A stretch of DNA of 64,000 nucleotides from Tetrahymena elliotti 4EA (GCA_000231825.2 JH720318.1:514539-578538), one strand, 5' to 3'. Positions 1 to 12,423 are shown, numbered from the stretch's first letter. The notes: a model not told the origin generated them from the sequence alone. Made by a program: numbers and translations.

Positions 1-1205
1 AAGGAATTTCATTCAAGGTACCTGGCCAGAATCCTTATGAAAAATATATTGAACATATTGAAACTTCCCTTAAATAAGAAACTCCTTTAGCCTATGGTCT
101 CCATCCTAATGCTGAAATTGGTTTCCGTACTGATTAATGTAAGACTCTATTCAATACACTTCTTGAGCTTATGCCAAAGGAAACAGCTCGTGATGAAAAA
201 TCATCTGATATAAAATCCTCTAATGAAATGGCTTCAGATCTTATCAAGCAATTACTTGAAGACTCTGAATTAAAGAATAAGATTTTCAATATGGAGGAAA
301 TAAAAAATAAGATAGATGCTGAAAATAAGGGACCATATTAAAATGTCTTCTTATAAGAAATTGAATACATGAATGCCCTTCTTTCCGAAATAGTCAAGTA
401 ATTTTTACATATTAATTTAAATTTTAACTAATCTTTATTTAAAAATTTTTTAGGGATCTTGAAGAAATTAGTTAAGGTCTTGCTGGTCTTTTAACAGTTT
501 CAGAAAACATGGAAATGATTATTGAAAGTATTGCTTTAAGTAGAGTTCCTGCATCATGGTAGAAGCTTGCATATCCCTCTAAGAGAGGTCTTTAATCATG
601 GCTTGCTAATCTCTTCTAACGTATTGAATAACTTAATATTTTCAGAGACGATCCCTACTCTATTCCTAGGGTTGTTATGATTTCTCGTTTCTTCAATCCA
701 TAATCATTCCTTACTGCTATTATGTAAGTCATTAGTAGAGCTAAGGCTTATGAACTTAATAAATTATATATACAAACTGAAATTACTAAACGTTCTATAG
801 AAGAAATTGAAGGTGCAGCTAAGGAAGGTGCTTATGTATATGGTTTTATTTTAGAAGGTGCTCGTTGGGACTACCAACTTGGTCAGTTAGAAGAAAGTAA
901 ACCAAAAGAAATGTTCAGTGTTCTTCCTGTTACTTATTGTAAAGCTGTTCCTCTTCCACCTGAAGGAAAAGAAGATAAGGTAAATAAATTTAACTATTTT
1001 ATTAAATTAATTAAAAATCTATTCTTTAAAATTACAGAGTTTGTACTAATGCCCAGTATACAAGACAGAAGATAGAGGTAATACTTATGTATTCACTGCT
1101 CAACTCAAAACAAGATTCCCTCCCAGAAAATGGATTCTCGCTGGTGTTGCTATCATCATGGATGTTGAAGGTGTCTCTGATGAAGTCAAAAAAGATAAAA
1201 AGTGA
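1..1205 (+). CDS. Axonemal dynein heavy chain, C-terminal end (5' truncated by window)
   Basis: The reading frame enters at base 3 and covers only the tail of a dynein heavy chain, the ATP-driven motor of cilia. Visible landmarks are YGLHPNAEIGFRT, followed by a helical stretch, then ASWQKLAYPSKRGLQSWL, RFFNPQSFLTAIMQ, and the final beta-rich segment with CPVYKTEDRGNTYVFTAQL and KWILAGVAIIMDV, ending DEVKKDKK and TGA at 1203-1205. This order matches the C-terminal domain of outer-arm type heavy chains (alpha/beta, DNAH9/11/17-like). That subtype call is inference from the PVYKT..RG.TYVFT wording. Two introns are clear: 398-453 and 980-1037. Glutamines are encoded by TAA and TAG throughout. 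Codon use is richer in C-ending codons than in neighbouring genes, which suits a highly expressed gene. The rest of the gene lies upstream of the window. Confidence 0.93.
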
Positions 1206-2025
1206 GAAACGTGATAAAAAAATTTAAAATAATAAAAATTTCTTATAAAATAATCAACCAACCCAATAAATTCTAAAATAAATTTAATTACAAATAAAAA
1301 CTAACTCAAATTATAAAAATAAATACAATTAATAATTATTATAAACCATAATATTTTTCTTTTATTTTCATTTCTTATATTTACACAATCAACTAAGTGA
1401 CTATTTCAAAATTATTTACATATTATCTTAAATGTTAAATTAAACTTTACTGTTTATATGTCTTAGTTGTCTTAAACCATTTTATAATTTTCTTACTATA
1501 AATTAAAAAAATTTCCTTTTATCTCAGTTTAAAAATATTTTTAAAGACTCAAATTCAAATTGAATAAATTAACACTTTAATAAGAAAAAAAAATTGTTTA
1601 TATCTTATTACTATCTAATTTATTTAATCATAACTAAGAAAAAATAAACACAAAAAAAAATATGTTTGTTTTCTATTAAAATACTTTTTATTAATCTAAT
1701 AGATAATTAATTTATCATAAAGCTAAATAAAAAAATAATTTATTAAATATTTTGCAGTAAAATTTTATGAAAAATCAAATTTTATCAAGTTAATTTTTAA
1801 TATAAAATTTTTTTTAATAATTTTTAAATACTTTTTACTCTATATTATAATCATAATATTAATTTACAACTATTTAATAATTTATTTTTTTGTTAATATA
1901 CATTTTTTTATCAAAATTTATTAAAGTCTTCTAACTATTTCAAAGTAAACCTCAGATTCTATGAAGGTGTTAATTTTTTTAGTTTAAATAAATATCTTTT
2001 TTTTTAATCTAGCAAACAAATTCAA
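1206..2025. other. Intergenic, between convergent genes
   Basis: Very AT-rich DNA separates the dynein stop from the stop of the minus-strand coiled-coil gene. It must hold both 3' UTRs. I see homopolymer A and T runs but no further coding frame, RNA gene or repeat. Confidence 0.6.
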
Positions 2026-5000
2026 TCAAATCATATTCATTTTAGCTTAGATTTGAGCTATTTCTTTTTTTATAATGGTCAACTCTAAATTTAACATGTT
2101 TTTTCTTTCATTATCATCATCTCTTCCTCCCCTTAATTTACTTACTTCATATTCAAGCTATTGTTTTTAAATTATGCAAATAAAAATTAAATTTAAAATA
2201 CAATTAAAATACATTTTATTAACAATCCTTCAGATTTTTTAGTTAACTTTATAGTTAATCATGCTAAGGATTAAATAAATAATTATTAGCTGCTTTGCTT
2301 TAAACTATTTTTGCAAATAGCTGATTATCATTATTAATAGAAGAAGGCTGCAATTCTTATCTGACATATCTGCCGTTTTTTTAACTTGAATTTGATTGTT
2401 CATAACTATCTATTTTTTTTATTTTTTATTATAAATAAATAATTTATTAATTATTAAACTATTTACAGTTTTATGATTCACCTAAATATCCTTTAATATT
2501 ATTTAATTTGGGACGATTTTAATGAAAATATTCCTTCTTTCCTGAATCCTAAGTAGGCAATCTCTCTTTGCTATATATTTTTTATTAAAATTGTTGAAGA
2601 AAAAAAAATATTAATTTCTAATTTACTTGTATCCTTAATCTGAAGGTTTATCTGGTGTTATTTTAAATCTATTACTATCTGCATTATTTGGGTCATAATA
2701 ATTTTAATAGTTAGAAAATGATTTAGCTCTACTACTTGAAGGAACTTAAATTGTTTAGCTATCTGTGAAAGGATTTATTACAGGAGAATTGTTAACATCA
2801 GTTAATCTAACAGCTTAATAATGCTATCTATTAGACTAACTAGAAAAATGTCTTAAATCTTCAGATTATTTTCTATTTGGTAAATCTTCTAGCGCTACAC
2901 TTTCTGCAAAATTAGAGTCTATTTTTTCATTAATTATTTAGGGAATTTCTTAATTTGCAAATGTAACTGTTTTTTCTTCTGAATTCTAGGTTTACTAGTT
3001 TCTTCTAGAAACCTATGAAAGACGGTAAGAGCTTAATTAATTAGAGTTTTATCCTCCACTGCTACTACTTGATACATTTCTACCTGAATATGGAGTATAT
3101 TAATGACTGAAAGCTCCTTAATTTAAATCAAATTTAATACTTTCTTATTAGCTAATATTCTATTACTATTCTGAATTTCTCTCTCTCCCTGCAGACATAT
3201 TTGTAATCCTGCTATTTTAAATTTATCTTGAAGGTGTCTAATAATTGCTAATATTTTTTTTACTACTCAGCAAATTTATATTAGTACTACTCGACCTTTC
3301 ATGCTTTGAGTTTACAGGATTAGAATTGTATTAAGATTATTGACCTCTAAATTAGTTAATTAATTTATCTTAATGTTTAGATGATTTACTTGTATTTTAA
3401 ATATTAGAATGACCAATATAATTTAATTAATGACTACTACTATTTTCTGTTAAGTTTTCTTCAGATGTTTCTTATGTATTTAGAATAAAGTTATTTAGGT
3501 TATTATTGATACTATTGTTATTGTTCACATTTGTTTTAAAATTTTTAGGATACTGATTGTTTAAAAATTATTAAGAATCTATCTAAGTACTTGTAGCTAT
3601 ATAGCTTTGATGGGATTTAAGGCTATTATTTTAAAATTAAGATAGTTACATAAAAATTATTGTAATTTAATTTTAATTACTATTCTTAGCACATCTACTC
3701 AGCTTTGAGAGTGCTTATCTATTAAAGTAAGTCTTAGTTTTACTTCTCTAGTGTTTTCTATTTTTAAAAATTATACAAATTAACAAACGAATATTTGTAT
3801 TATATTTTACATAAGATATTTTATAGCTTTTATTATCTGAGTTTACCTTATCTAGCGTTTAATTTAGTTCTAAAATTTACTATTTATATTATTCCTTTTC
3901 TTCATTACTTTCTTTTAATTTAGATTCAATTACTCTTTTTTATATTTCTAACTCTTTCAATTAATTGCTAATTTTAAAAAAATATGTTCAGTTGAAAATA
4001 ATTTTTTAAAAATTTAATTTTTACTTCAAAGACTGGTTTTCTTATTTAAGTTCATCATTTTGCTAATTGAGTAAAGAAACTGAACTTTTTTATTTTTTGA
4101 GAGATACCAACTCATTTTGCAAAACTTAAAATTATTCTTTCAACTAAAAATTCTCAAGTTGGTACTATTAAGAAATATTTTTGAAAAGTTCATCAAGCTT
4201 AGACACCTTTGAGGTATAATCATTTAAAGTATTATCCTTTTGCTAATATAATTTAATTAACTATTTTCAAAATTTAAAATAAAAATTTCTTACTTAAATT
4301 TCTTCATCTTTATGTCTTATTACATTCTATAGTTATTAAATAAGCTTTTCAAGTATTTAATTTGTCTACTGTTATTAAACTGAGTGCTAATTAAAAACAT
4401 TATTACTACAATTGTTACTATAATTATTACTATTTATGGTTTGAGTGTTATTTCCATTTAGAGAAAATTCTAATTCACCATATATCTTCCTATCTTACAT
4501 AGCGCTTGAAGTATTTTTAAATACACTTCCCCCATTACTTTATTATGCTTAACTAAATTCATTGAAAGTCATAGGCTATAAAATTTACTAAGGAATATGA
4601 TAAAATTATTAACTACCATATTAATCTTAAGGCTAAGCAAGTTTTTATTGAGATCTTGAAGTAGAATAGCTTTAAGAATTAATTAAATTAGATTAACCTT
4701 GCAAATGAATATTTTGTAGCTACTACTATTAAATTTACTACTATAATTGCAACTATTAAAATTAAAGTGGCTATACTTAAGGTATTTGTGGAAGATTAAA
4801 TGGTAATTAGCTAGAAGGTTAAGAAATTACTTATCCTTTGTTTATTGTGTAAAGCATAACTCTTGGCATATCGGATAATATGCTTTAAAATTGTTATCTT
4901 GGACTATTTTTATTTTCTCCTTGAGTTTCTTATTATTTTTACTGAGTTTCTGAAACAGAAAGATCATCAAAAACTGCTGTTTAAACAGGTTAAGGATTTA

Positions 5001-6248
5001 ATACAGGAGTGTAAAATCTTTAACTACTTTTTTAATCACTTAGCAAATTTTTGGCAAGAGAACCTTAATCTTCTGATTATTCTGTAATAGGACATAGCTA
5101 GGATTAACTATTTTCAATTTTTTATAAACTTCTATTTCATTATAAAAAGAGTAAATAATAATATTCATTAATAAATGAAATAGATGAAAATAAAGATCAA
5201 ATATTTTTGAAAAATTTATCTATCTTTTTTTGGTTTTCTATATTATTAGCTATTATTTTAGCAAAATTTGAAATAATTCCTATTATAAAAAATATTTGCA
5301 TTTGTAAAATTTATTCAGTAACTAATTTATCTAAAAAATTCACTACCCGAAAAGTCTATGATGCATAAATCATTTATTAATTTGCTTAAATAAATGAAAT
5401 TATGCCATATTCAATAATAAAATTCAAGCTTTTGACATAATTGTTCAGAAATACCTTAATTAAATACACACCCATATCAGCTTTTATTTTGCTTTTATCC
5501 ACAAAATAAAATAATTTACAGCATGAAAGTTAGCTATGAAGGAATTATTAGCTATGATATCAATGTTTGATAAGAACTTATCTTTTTCTATCATTTAAAA
5601 AATTTATATAGTACAAATTTATTACATTAGGTTTAAGGTTGGTTATAGGAATGGCATATCTTGAGTAGTACTTTACTTATTGTTAATAGGAGAAATACCC
5701 TATAGATTATCTTCTAAAACTCTCTAGTTATCTATAGATGTTTAGTCACTTTTAAGAATAATAATGTGCTCATTATTATTTTCTTTATCAATAGAGGCTA
5801 GTATATTTTAAAACTTTTATTAGGCAGATTTATTCTAAACCTGATGATCAACTACATTACTTGAATTAGTAAACTATGATACCTCTTATCTAAAATTTAT
5901 TCTTTCACTCTTTTCACTCTCCTCATCTTCCTCCTTTATTTATTCCTTCTCTTGAGTACCCTCTTGAAAATCTAAAGAATCGCTTGTTCCAACTTTTTTT
6001 TCTATACCTTCATTTGTTAATTTACGAGATCTTTCTTAATAGTCACTCATAAAAGTTGTCATATTTTCTTCCTACTTTATTATTGATTCTTCTTTTTCAT
6101 TATGACGAATATCTTTTTGTACAATACTGCCTGCTCTACTACGAATTCTTTAATTATTAAATGACCTCTATTCCTAACCTAAAGTGTCATCGCATTAATT
6201 TATAGAATTCAGTTGATTTGAACTAAAATTATATTAGTGTCCCTCCAT
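2026..6248 (-). CDS. Coiled-coil, Q/N/S-rich protein of unknown function
   Basis: The start ATG is at 6246-6248 and begins MEGHQYNFSSNQLNSINQ. The stop TGA is at 2026-2028 after IAQIQAKMNMI. Several introns interrupt it; two near the 3' end lie about 2569-2626 and 2405-2466, and another lies inside the coiled coil at about 4015. I did not resolve every splice junction, so the full length is uncertain. The N-terminal part is polar and charged (EEDEESEKSE). The middle (about 4250-3800) is a clear coiled coil with heptads such as YQLENFQLKEQFQVLQNEL. The region 3640-2640 is low-complexity S/N/Q. The C-terminal part is again coiled coil (LEYEVSKLRGGRDDDNE). I recognise no enzymatic domain. Proteins of this build in ciliates are often cytoskeletal or basal-body components, but that is only a possibility. 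Confidence 0.8.
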
Positions 6249-8036
6249 TCAATATAAATACTTTAAAAGGCTTAATTTTTATTAATCACTTCTAATAATA
6301 AAGAAATAATAAATAAATATTACATAAATTACATCAAATTTTATTTCAAAATGATTATTAATTTATTAAATATAAATAGCCATAAAATCAGTTCACAACT
6401 ATTGATATTATTTTTTTTTATGCAAAAAATTAGGTTGGTATTATTGGCTATTAACCACTCTCTACAAATTTTTATTTAATTCATTATAAAATATTCATAC
6501 TAAGATTTTTTACTTTTTTAAGTCAGCAACTATTAAATAAAAGTAGATATCCATTCAAATTTACAAATAGGAATTATTCACTCCATTATTTAAATATATT
6601 AATTTCATTCTTTGAAATATTTAATAAAATTCAGTTGTAAATTAAGATTATATCATACTCAATAAATTTTATTATTTTTTAACTATTCATTTTTATTAAA
6701 TAAAAGCCTTGCTTTTCTTTGATTGCATTGTAAAACTTTTTTGAATTTTATTACTCTTTTCTAAATTAAAAAATTAAAAAAGAAACATTTTACTAAAATT
6801 TATTTCTCAATAATTTATTCATAATCAAAATTTAATTTATGATTTTAAACATAAAAAGAAGTAAAATCTATTTTAAAATAAAATTTATCTGTAGTATTTA
6901 TTTAATAAGAGTTTTTCAAAAATATTTTATTTTGAGAAAAGTATTTATCTTTTCATTTTTTATATTTCATTTATTGAATTTTATTTGTAATTTTTTATTT
7001 ATTAAAATTATTTAGATTTTAATTATAAAAAAAATACTATTATCTTATTATCTGTATTAATTATTACTAATCATAATCAAATTATAATTTTATTCAGCTT
7101 TTCTTGTTTTAAATATTTAAATTTATTACAATAGAAAATTTTTATTTTCATAAGCTAATTATAATGTAATTTGGATTTGTTTATCAATTATTTAAACTAT
7201 TCTTTAATTTAATAATCATTACTATAAAATAAGTAATATCTCAATTCTTACTTCCTTAGCAGTTAGACTTCTTTTAATATTAGAGCATTAATAATTAGTA
7301 GAATTTGATTTAAAATTTCTTTGTTTGCTTACATGATATCATGTATTATTTTGAAAATAAATAATATTTAGATGTTAATATTTTATTCTGATTTAGTTAT
7401 TTTTGAATTTAAGAATAAGATTTTTTTACCACAATTAGTATGAATAAATAATTTAATTCATTTAATCACCATAAATATTCCCTCCCCATTCGTATTATGT
7501 TTTTTTGGTGATTAAAAACATTTTGAAATTATAAGGGTATTTTTTTTACATGTTTATTATGTAAAGAAATATTATATCTTCTTGATAGAATTAATTTTTA
7601 GAGTATCCATTATAAATTATTCAGAAACAAAAAGAATCATTTAAGTTATATTTGACTTCCTTATTATTTGGAATAAAAATAAATAAAATTGTTTATTTTA
7701 TGTAATTTTCTATAAAATAATTTAACAGGACGTTTAATAAATTTAATATGTTTTTAAAATAAGAATAAATAAATACACCCTTGAATAAATAATATTTATA
7801 AAAAACCTCTATTTTGATTTTTTGGGGTATCTGTTTATATATTTGTTGTCAGATTTTTGATTGAAACAATAAAGATACAACAAATTAATAAGATACATTG
7901 AGGATACTTAGTTGAATTTCTAAATTGGAAGACTTAATAAAAGCCTCAAAAATCTGTGTGTTTTATATAAATTAATTAAAAAAAAAATCTACACAGAGTA
8001 TAAAATACTTTAAAAAGTAATTAAGAAAACAAATTA
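6249..8036. other. Intergenic, divergent promoters
   Basis: About 1.8 kb of AT-rich DNA lies between two divergently transcribed starts (6248 minus, 8037 plus). It must hold both promoters. I found no protein-like frame. Near 7950-8000 short complementary words (ctgtgt and acacag) flank an A-rich spacer, but the match is too short to call a structure. Confidence 0.5.
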
Positions 8037-9248
8037 ATGGATAACAAACTTAAGGACCTTCCTTCTTTCCTAAAAGTTCTATTTAAGCAAAATAGATCTT
8101 TGTAATTTATCAAAAAAAACTTGCACTCTATAGAACTTAAGGCTTAACACCATTTGAGAATTATTGAGAAAACTAATACTGATAGGCAATCAATTGAAAT
8201 TAGATGCTAGAAAAGTAAGTGTAGCTTTAAAATTTAACTTTCAAAAAAGAACAAAGTTTTTTAGCTATCTAATTTAAATGTAAAACATGGGCATCCTGAG
8301 TTAAATCCTTTGTTTGAGCTTGAACACCTCAAGAAGCTTATTGAGAAACAGTAAAGTTATATTTTCTAAGAGTATTTTTTAAGTAGAATTAACCATGAAT
8401 AAAACTGTCTATAACTCTTAAGACCTTGTCTAATACTTGAAGATTTAAAAAATAAACATATATTTAGCTTGAATTCTCTTCATCAAAATAAAAAATATAA
8501 AGTTTAACTTAAAAAGAAATTTGATAATATAATCTAAAACCTTCGTAGAGAATTCAAAGAGCTTTATCCTAAAATTTAATGCATAGAAGATTCTTTTTAA
8601 ATAGAGCGCTAGAATAAAAATAGTAATTAAAAGACATACTTCAATAATTAAAATATGTGTGAAGATGAATCACTTTAATCAGGTTTCTAAGATCATAGAG
8701 AAGACTAAGATTTTAGTTATTCTGAAAATACAACTACACTAATTAATAAAGAAGAAGAAAGCGAATACTCACTTTCATCAGAATAGACATTTAGATAATA
8801 TTCATGCAACTAACTAAGTTAAACAGAAAGTAATTCTGTAGAGTAGATTAGCTCCTAAGAGGACCTAACACACTCAAATTGTTAATCTTCAGAGAATATT
8901 AAATTTCCAAATCATAAATAGATATAAATGCAACAAATAAAACAAAATAATTTAACTTAATATATTTAAAATTCTAACATCTAGTTGAATAATTAACCAA
9001 TTTAATAAAATGATAAACCTTGTAATTAAAAACTAGAGAATCAATAAGAAAGCTCTTTAAAATATAACACTTTTTAATATGAAACTATAATAATAAATAA
9101 CTCTACTATAATTTAAAATAATAAACATAAATAAGAAAATAAATCTTCTTTCATTTCTTAAAATAAATTAGAAACCAAATAAAAATAAAGTAATTTGTGT
9201 CCATTTGGATATTTTGATTGGTTTTATTAAAATAATAGATATTACTGA
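8037..9248 (+). CDS. Putative DNA-binding protein with WRKY/FLYWCH-like C2H2 module
   Basis: This is a single-exon gene of 403 residues, from ATG 8037 to TGA 9246-9248. Residues 53-90 contain Cys57, Cys62, His84 and His86, spaced C-x4-C-x21-H-x1-H, inside a basic, beta-prone segment (RCQKSKCSFKIQLSKKNKVF, then VKHGHPELN). That spacing and the HxH end are typical of the WRKY/FLYWCH/FAR1/Mutator zinc-binding fold; the domain call is inference from spacing alone. Residues 95-175 are basic and helical. Residues about 180 to 400 are acidic then N/Q-rich, with most glutamines written TAA or TAG. I saw no DDE transposase domain, so it is not an intact transposon. It could be a stand-alone DNA-binding factor or a domesticated remnant. 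Confidence 0.75.
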
Positions 9249-9882
9249 ATTAAAATAAGCAAAATGCTTTGTTTAGAAAAATTAATTTTAAATATAATTT
9301 ACAATATATATAAATTCATTTCTCATTTTGTAAAATATTCTCCCTTCAAATAATCCCTTATTCAAATTTAAATGAATTTTTTCAAAAAATCAAAATTGAT
9401 TACTTTCTAATCTTAAATTAAAAATCTAAAAAAATTTTAATCAAATTATTTTTGAGATTAATTATTAAATGAAAATTACTAGAAGATATTTATTTTTTTT
9501 AAGAAGTATTAATTTTTAAAATTTGATAAATTGTTTGAAATTAATTTATTTTAAAATACATTTTAATAAAATATGAATAAAGAAAAATTTAATATTTTCC
9601 TATCAAAAATCTATAATCCAGTAAAATATTAATGAAATTATTTCATAGTTTAAATTATTATTATTAATTATTTAATGAAAGTGGCCAAAATATTACATTT
9701 TATAAAAGAAATAAATTAATTTTTTTAATTGATTATAATGAAAAAAAAGTAATATTCTTTTAATAATAAGGGGTTTTATATAAAATAATATAATATAAAT
9801 AAAGAAAGTTATAAACAAATAAATAAAAATGTAAATATTTTTTCATTAAATTGATATTTATATAATTTTAAATTAATTAAAG
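9249..9882. other. Intergenic
   Basis: AT-rich spacer between two plus-strand genes, with many A/T homopolymers and one isolated ggggtt word near 9768. I see no telomere repeat array, coding frame or RNA gene. Confidence 0.5.
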
Positions 9883-10201
9883 ATGGATACAATTTTTGAA
9901 TGGTTATTATTGTTTTAATATTTTGGTGCTTAAGAAGAGAGTAATATAAGATTATGTCTTCCTTTGAATTAGTAATATTTCAGATTGTTAATTTAAATAG
10001 TACTTAGATCATTAAATGATAATTAATTCATATAATTTTTCATTCATTTTAATGATGACATCTGATGAAAAAAAGAATAGAAAAAATAAGAGATGGCAAA
10101 GAACCTATGGTTATAGTTTGCATATTAAAAATATGAAAAAGCTTTATTCCTAGAGGTTAATGAGAGAATATAATCAAATTTCACTTGATATTTATAAGTG
10201 A
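9883..10201 (+). CDS. Small F-box-like protein (tentative)
   Basis: ATG 9883 opens a frame reading MDTIFEWLLLFQYF. A 76-bp GT...AG intron at 10000-10075 joins it in phase to a second exon ending YNQISLDIYK and TGA 10199-10201, giving 80 residues. Without splicing the frame stops at 10063. The first 40 residues have the hydrophobic pattern of an F-box helix bundle: IFEWLLLFQYF, then IRLCLPLNQQYFRLL and a downstream Trp (KNKRWQRTYG). F-boxes recruit SKP1 to SCF ubiquitin ligases. The family call is weak. An open frame of this size can arise by chance with only one stop codon, so the composition and in-phase splice are the main support. The last 21 bases overlap the 3' end of the opposite-strand GTPase gene. 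Confidence 0.42.
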
Positions 10202-10837
10202 GGATGCATATACAATTTACTAGATATATTTATTGTATTGAAATCCATCAATCAAAGAGCAAGTATTTACCTAAAAATTATTAATGGTAGAAGTTATTTG
10301 TTAAACTTAATGGTAATTTTGATTAGATTCTTCCAAATCACTCTTATTTGCTAGAAATAGTATTTGCTTTTTAGATGAGCCTTTTTCTAAATACTTTAAA
10401 ATCTCTTCAGCCTCTTAAATACTGGCAGAATTAGACATATCGCACATTATTATAAATCCATCGCAACTGGGAATATGCTTTTTTATATGCTCTAATTACT
10501 CAAAAAAGTCCCCTTCTACATCTATAAATCTGCATATAGCATTATTCTAAATGTTTAATTCATCTAGATTTAATTTAACATTCTTAAATTATATGCCACC
10601 ATGAGGAATCTGCCTTAAAGCATTACACATTTATTTTTAATCTTTTAGTATCAAGTTATTCAGTAAAGTAGTCTTTCCTGATTGTTTTGTACCAACTATC
10701 ATTATCCTTACTTAATCTTTTAAAATCATATTCTATCCATATGAATAGTTTGTTAAACTATTTCTGTCAGTAGTTGATTTTGTAGCTGGGCTTAAGGCTC
10801 TGCTTGAAGCGCACATGCAAGTATTTTTTTAACCCAT
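10181..10837 (-). CDS. Divergent Ras-like small GTPase, probably lipid-anchored at its N terminus
   Basis: An unspliced frame of 218 residues runs from ATG (10835-10837) to TGA (10181-10183). It begins MGQKNTCMCASS: Gly2 is a plausible myristoylation site and Cys7 and Cys9 plausible palmitoylation sites. The G1 loop is GTKQSGKTTLLNN at about residues 50-62. The G4 motif is NKSD, preceded by QILFLA. The usual G3 motif DTAGQE is replaced by IDVEGD, so the catalytic Gln is absent, which suggests slow or altered GTP hydrolysis. No C-terminal prenylation box is seen; the protein ends YASSLINIK. Arf and some Rab-like proteins also use N-terminal acylation, but the rest does not look like Arf. The start lies only 77 bp from the divergent gene at 10915. 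Confidence 0.85.
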
Positions 10838-10914
10838 AAAGAAACAAAGAAACAAGTAATTTAAAAGCTTTTTATCTTTTTTAAATTAATTCAGATTTTT
10901 GGAATATAAATTTT
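10838..10914. promoter_or_regulatory. Short divergent promoter region
   Basis: Only 77 bp separate the start codons of the minus-strand GTPase and the plus-strand gene at 10915. The segment is AT-rich with T and A tracts and must supply both 5' UTRs, so transcription signals are probably shared. No specific motif is recognisable. Confidence 0.4.
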
Positions 10915-11592
10915 ATGAGTAAGAAGGAATTGTTTTTTTTAAAGAAATTTAAATAATAATAAGAAAACCTCAAATAGATATTACCTAAGCTGTTTTTGGT
11001 TAAATCTACTGATATGAATGATAATTTTCATAAGAAAATTTTGATTTATCTAGAAACTTTACCCTCCAATCTAAATTATTAGGAATCAAAAAACCTTTTT
11101 CTTAATATAAGGCAATCCCTAATCATTTTTCTAATAAATACTGATAATTCTGATTCTATTTTCTTTAATTTAAAGAGATAAGGTACATTCCGGATTAAAT
11201 TAATATTAAATTATTTACATTTTTGTTTTATGTGCTTACTTTAATAATTAATTTTTTTTCTCTTTTTTTTAGGTTACTAAGCTAATTTTAAATTAGTTCT
11301 TAAATCATAATAAAAGGTATTTTAATATTTAAATAAACAAAAACTGTAGACCCATCTTGGCTTTGTCCTAAATCTAAATATCTTATAAACAATAAAAAAT
11401 CAAAATGCTTCAAAACACAAACGCGTGTTATATTTCAATTACTACTAATTTTTATTTCTTTTTCAGAAAATTCTATTTATTATTCTATTCATTAATAAAT
11501 AAAAATCAATATTTAAATAATAAAGATATTTTTTTTGCTAATTTTTTTTATTTTAGCAAACTTTTTTTCCAATTTTTTAATTTGAAATTTGA
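10915..11592 (+). CDS. Small hypothetical protein
   Basis: ATG 10915 opens a clean frame, MSKKELFFLKKFKQQQ, then LIYLETLPSNLNYQESKN and LINTDNSDSIFFNLKRQ. A GT...AG intron at 11183-11272 (90 bp, ending in a T-rich tract plus TAG) fits here and keeps the frame. The next exon reads GYQANFKLVLKSQQK and then THLGFVLNLN. The frame stays open to TGA 11590-11592, but the last 150 bases are extremely AT-rich, and another intron (for example 11424-11465) or an earlier real end is possible. I recognise no domain. The first 89 codons look truly coding because composition and codon use match neighbouring genes. The opposite strand also shows a partial open frame, discussed under rejected items. Confidence 0.5.
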
Positions 11593-12423
11593 AGATTTTC
11601 TAAAAGTATGTATTTACGTATTGATAATTGATCAATACAAAAAAGATAGTTGAAATAAATCTAATAACTACCTAATTTTTTTACAATTATGTAACTTACT
11701 TATTTCTATTAATTTTTTCTTTCAAATAGTTTTCCATAAATATTTTTATCATAATGAGATATTTAAAATAAATTGTTTATATTTTTCAAATATACCTCAT
11801 ATTTCATTTAATAAAGAAAATTTTAATTTTAATGCGGTTATATTTTATCAATTAAATACTGATAATAAGAAAAAATATAAACTATCTTGCTTTTAATAAA
11901 TAATTATTATGTTAAGAACGTAATATTCTTTATGTCTATAAAAAATAAAGAAGTAATTTCAAGTTTTTAAGGTAGTATGAAATATTAAATTTCAAATTTT
12001 TTTAGATAATTCATTTAAATAAAGTAGATAATTATTATGACTTAAAAATAAACAAAACTAAAAAAAAAATCAAAGCAAGAAATATTTAAAAAACAATAAA
12101 TATGTCTATTAATTAATCAGTTTAAATAAATTTAAAAATATTTGTGGTTGGTATATGATAATAGTTTAGCATTATTTTGGACATTCATGAATTCTATTGA
12201 GAAAAAGATAAAGAAGAAAAAATTTGAAATTATCAATTAAGAATGAAATTATAATAACCATGAATCAATATTATATTAATTATCTTTTGTAAAATTTAAA
12301 GAATACTTTATTGCCCATAATCAGCTTTTTAGTTTTTTTATTGATTTAGTTTTTAAGGCTAAGCATTTAAAAATGAGCGTAACCCCAAATTATTAAAGAA
12401 ATCAGTAATATTTTTTGAATAAA
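11593..12423. other. Intergenic
   Basis: AT-rich spacer. Around 12102-12160 a short frame reads MSINQSVQINLKIFVVG and then stops, and 12130-12240 has a second short frame. Neither can be extended by a convincing splice, so I treat them as noise or decayed sequence. Confidence 0.4.

Noticed and set aside
9760..9775. Single ggggtt word as telomeric DNA
   Set aside because: Only one unit is present, inside ordinary AT-rich spacer.
10970..11188. Minus-strand frame MYLISLNQRKQ...LEK followed by an in-frame TGA and then LGIALYQEKGFLIPNNLDWR, which first looked like a selenoprotein or nonsense-mutated gene
   Set aside because: The plus strand over the same bases has a longer uninterrupted frame from ATG 10915 with a canonical intron and better composition; the antisense frame is most likely its mirror.
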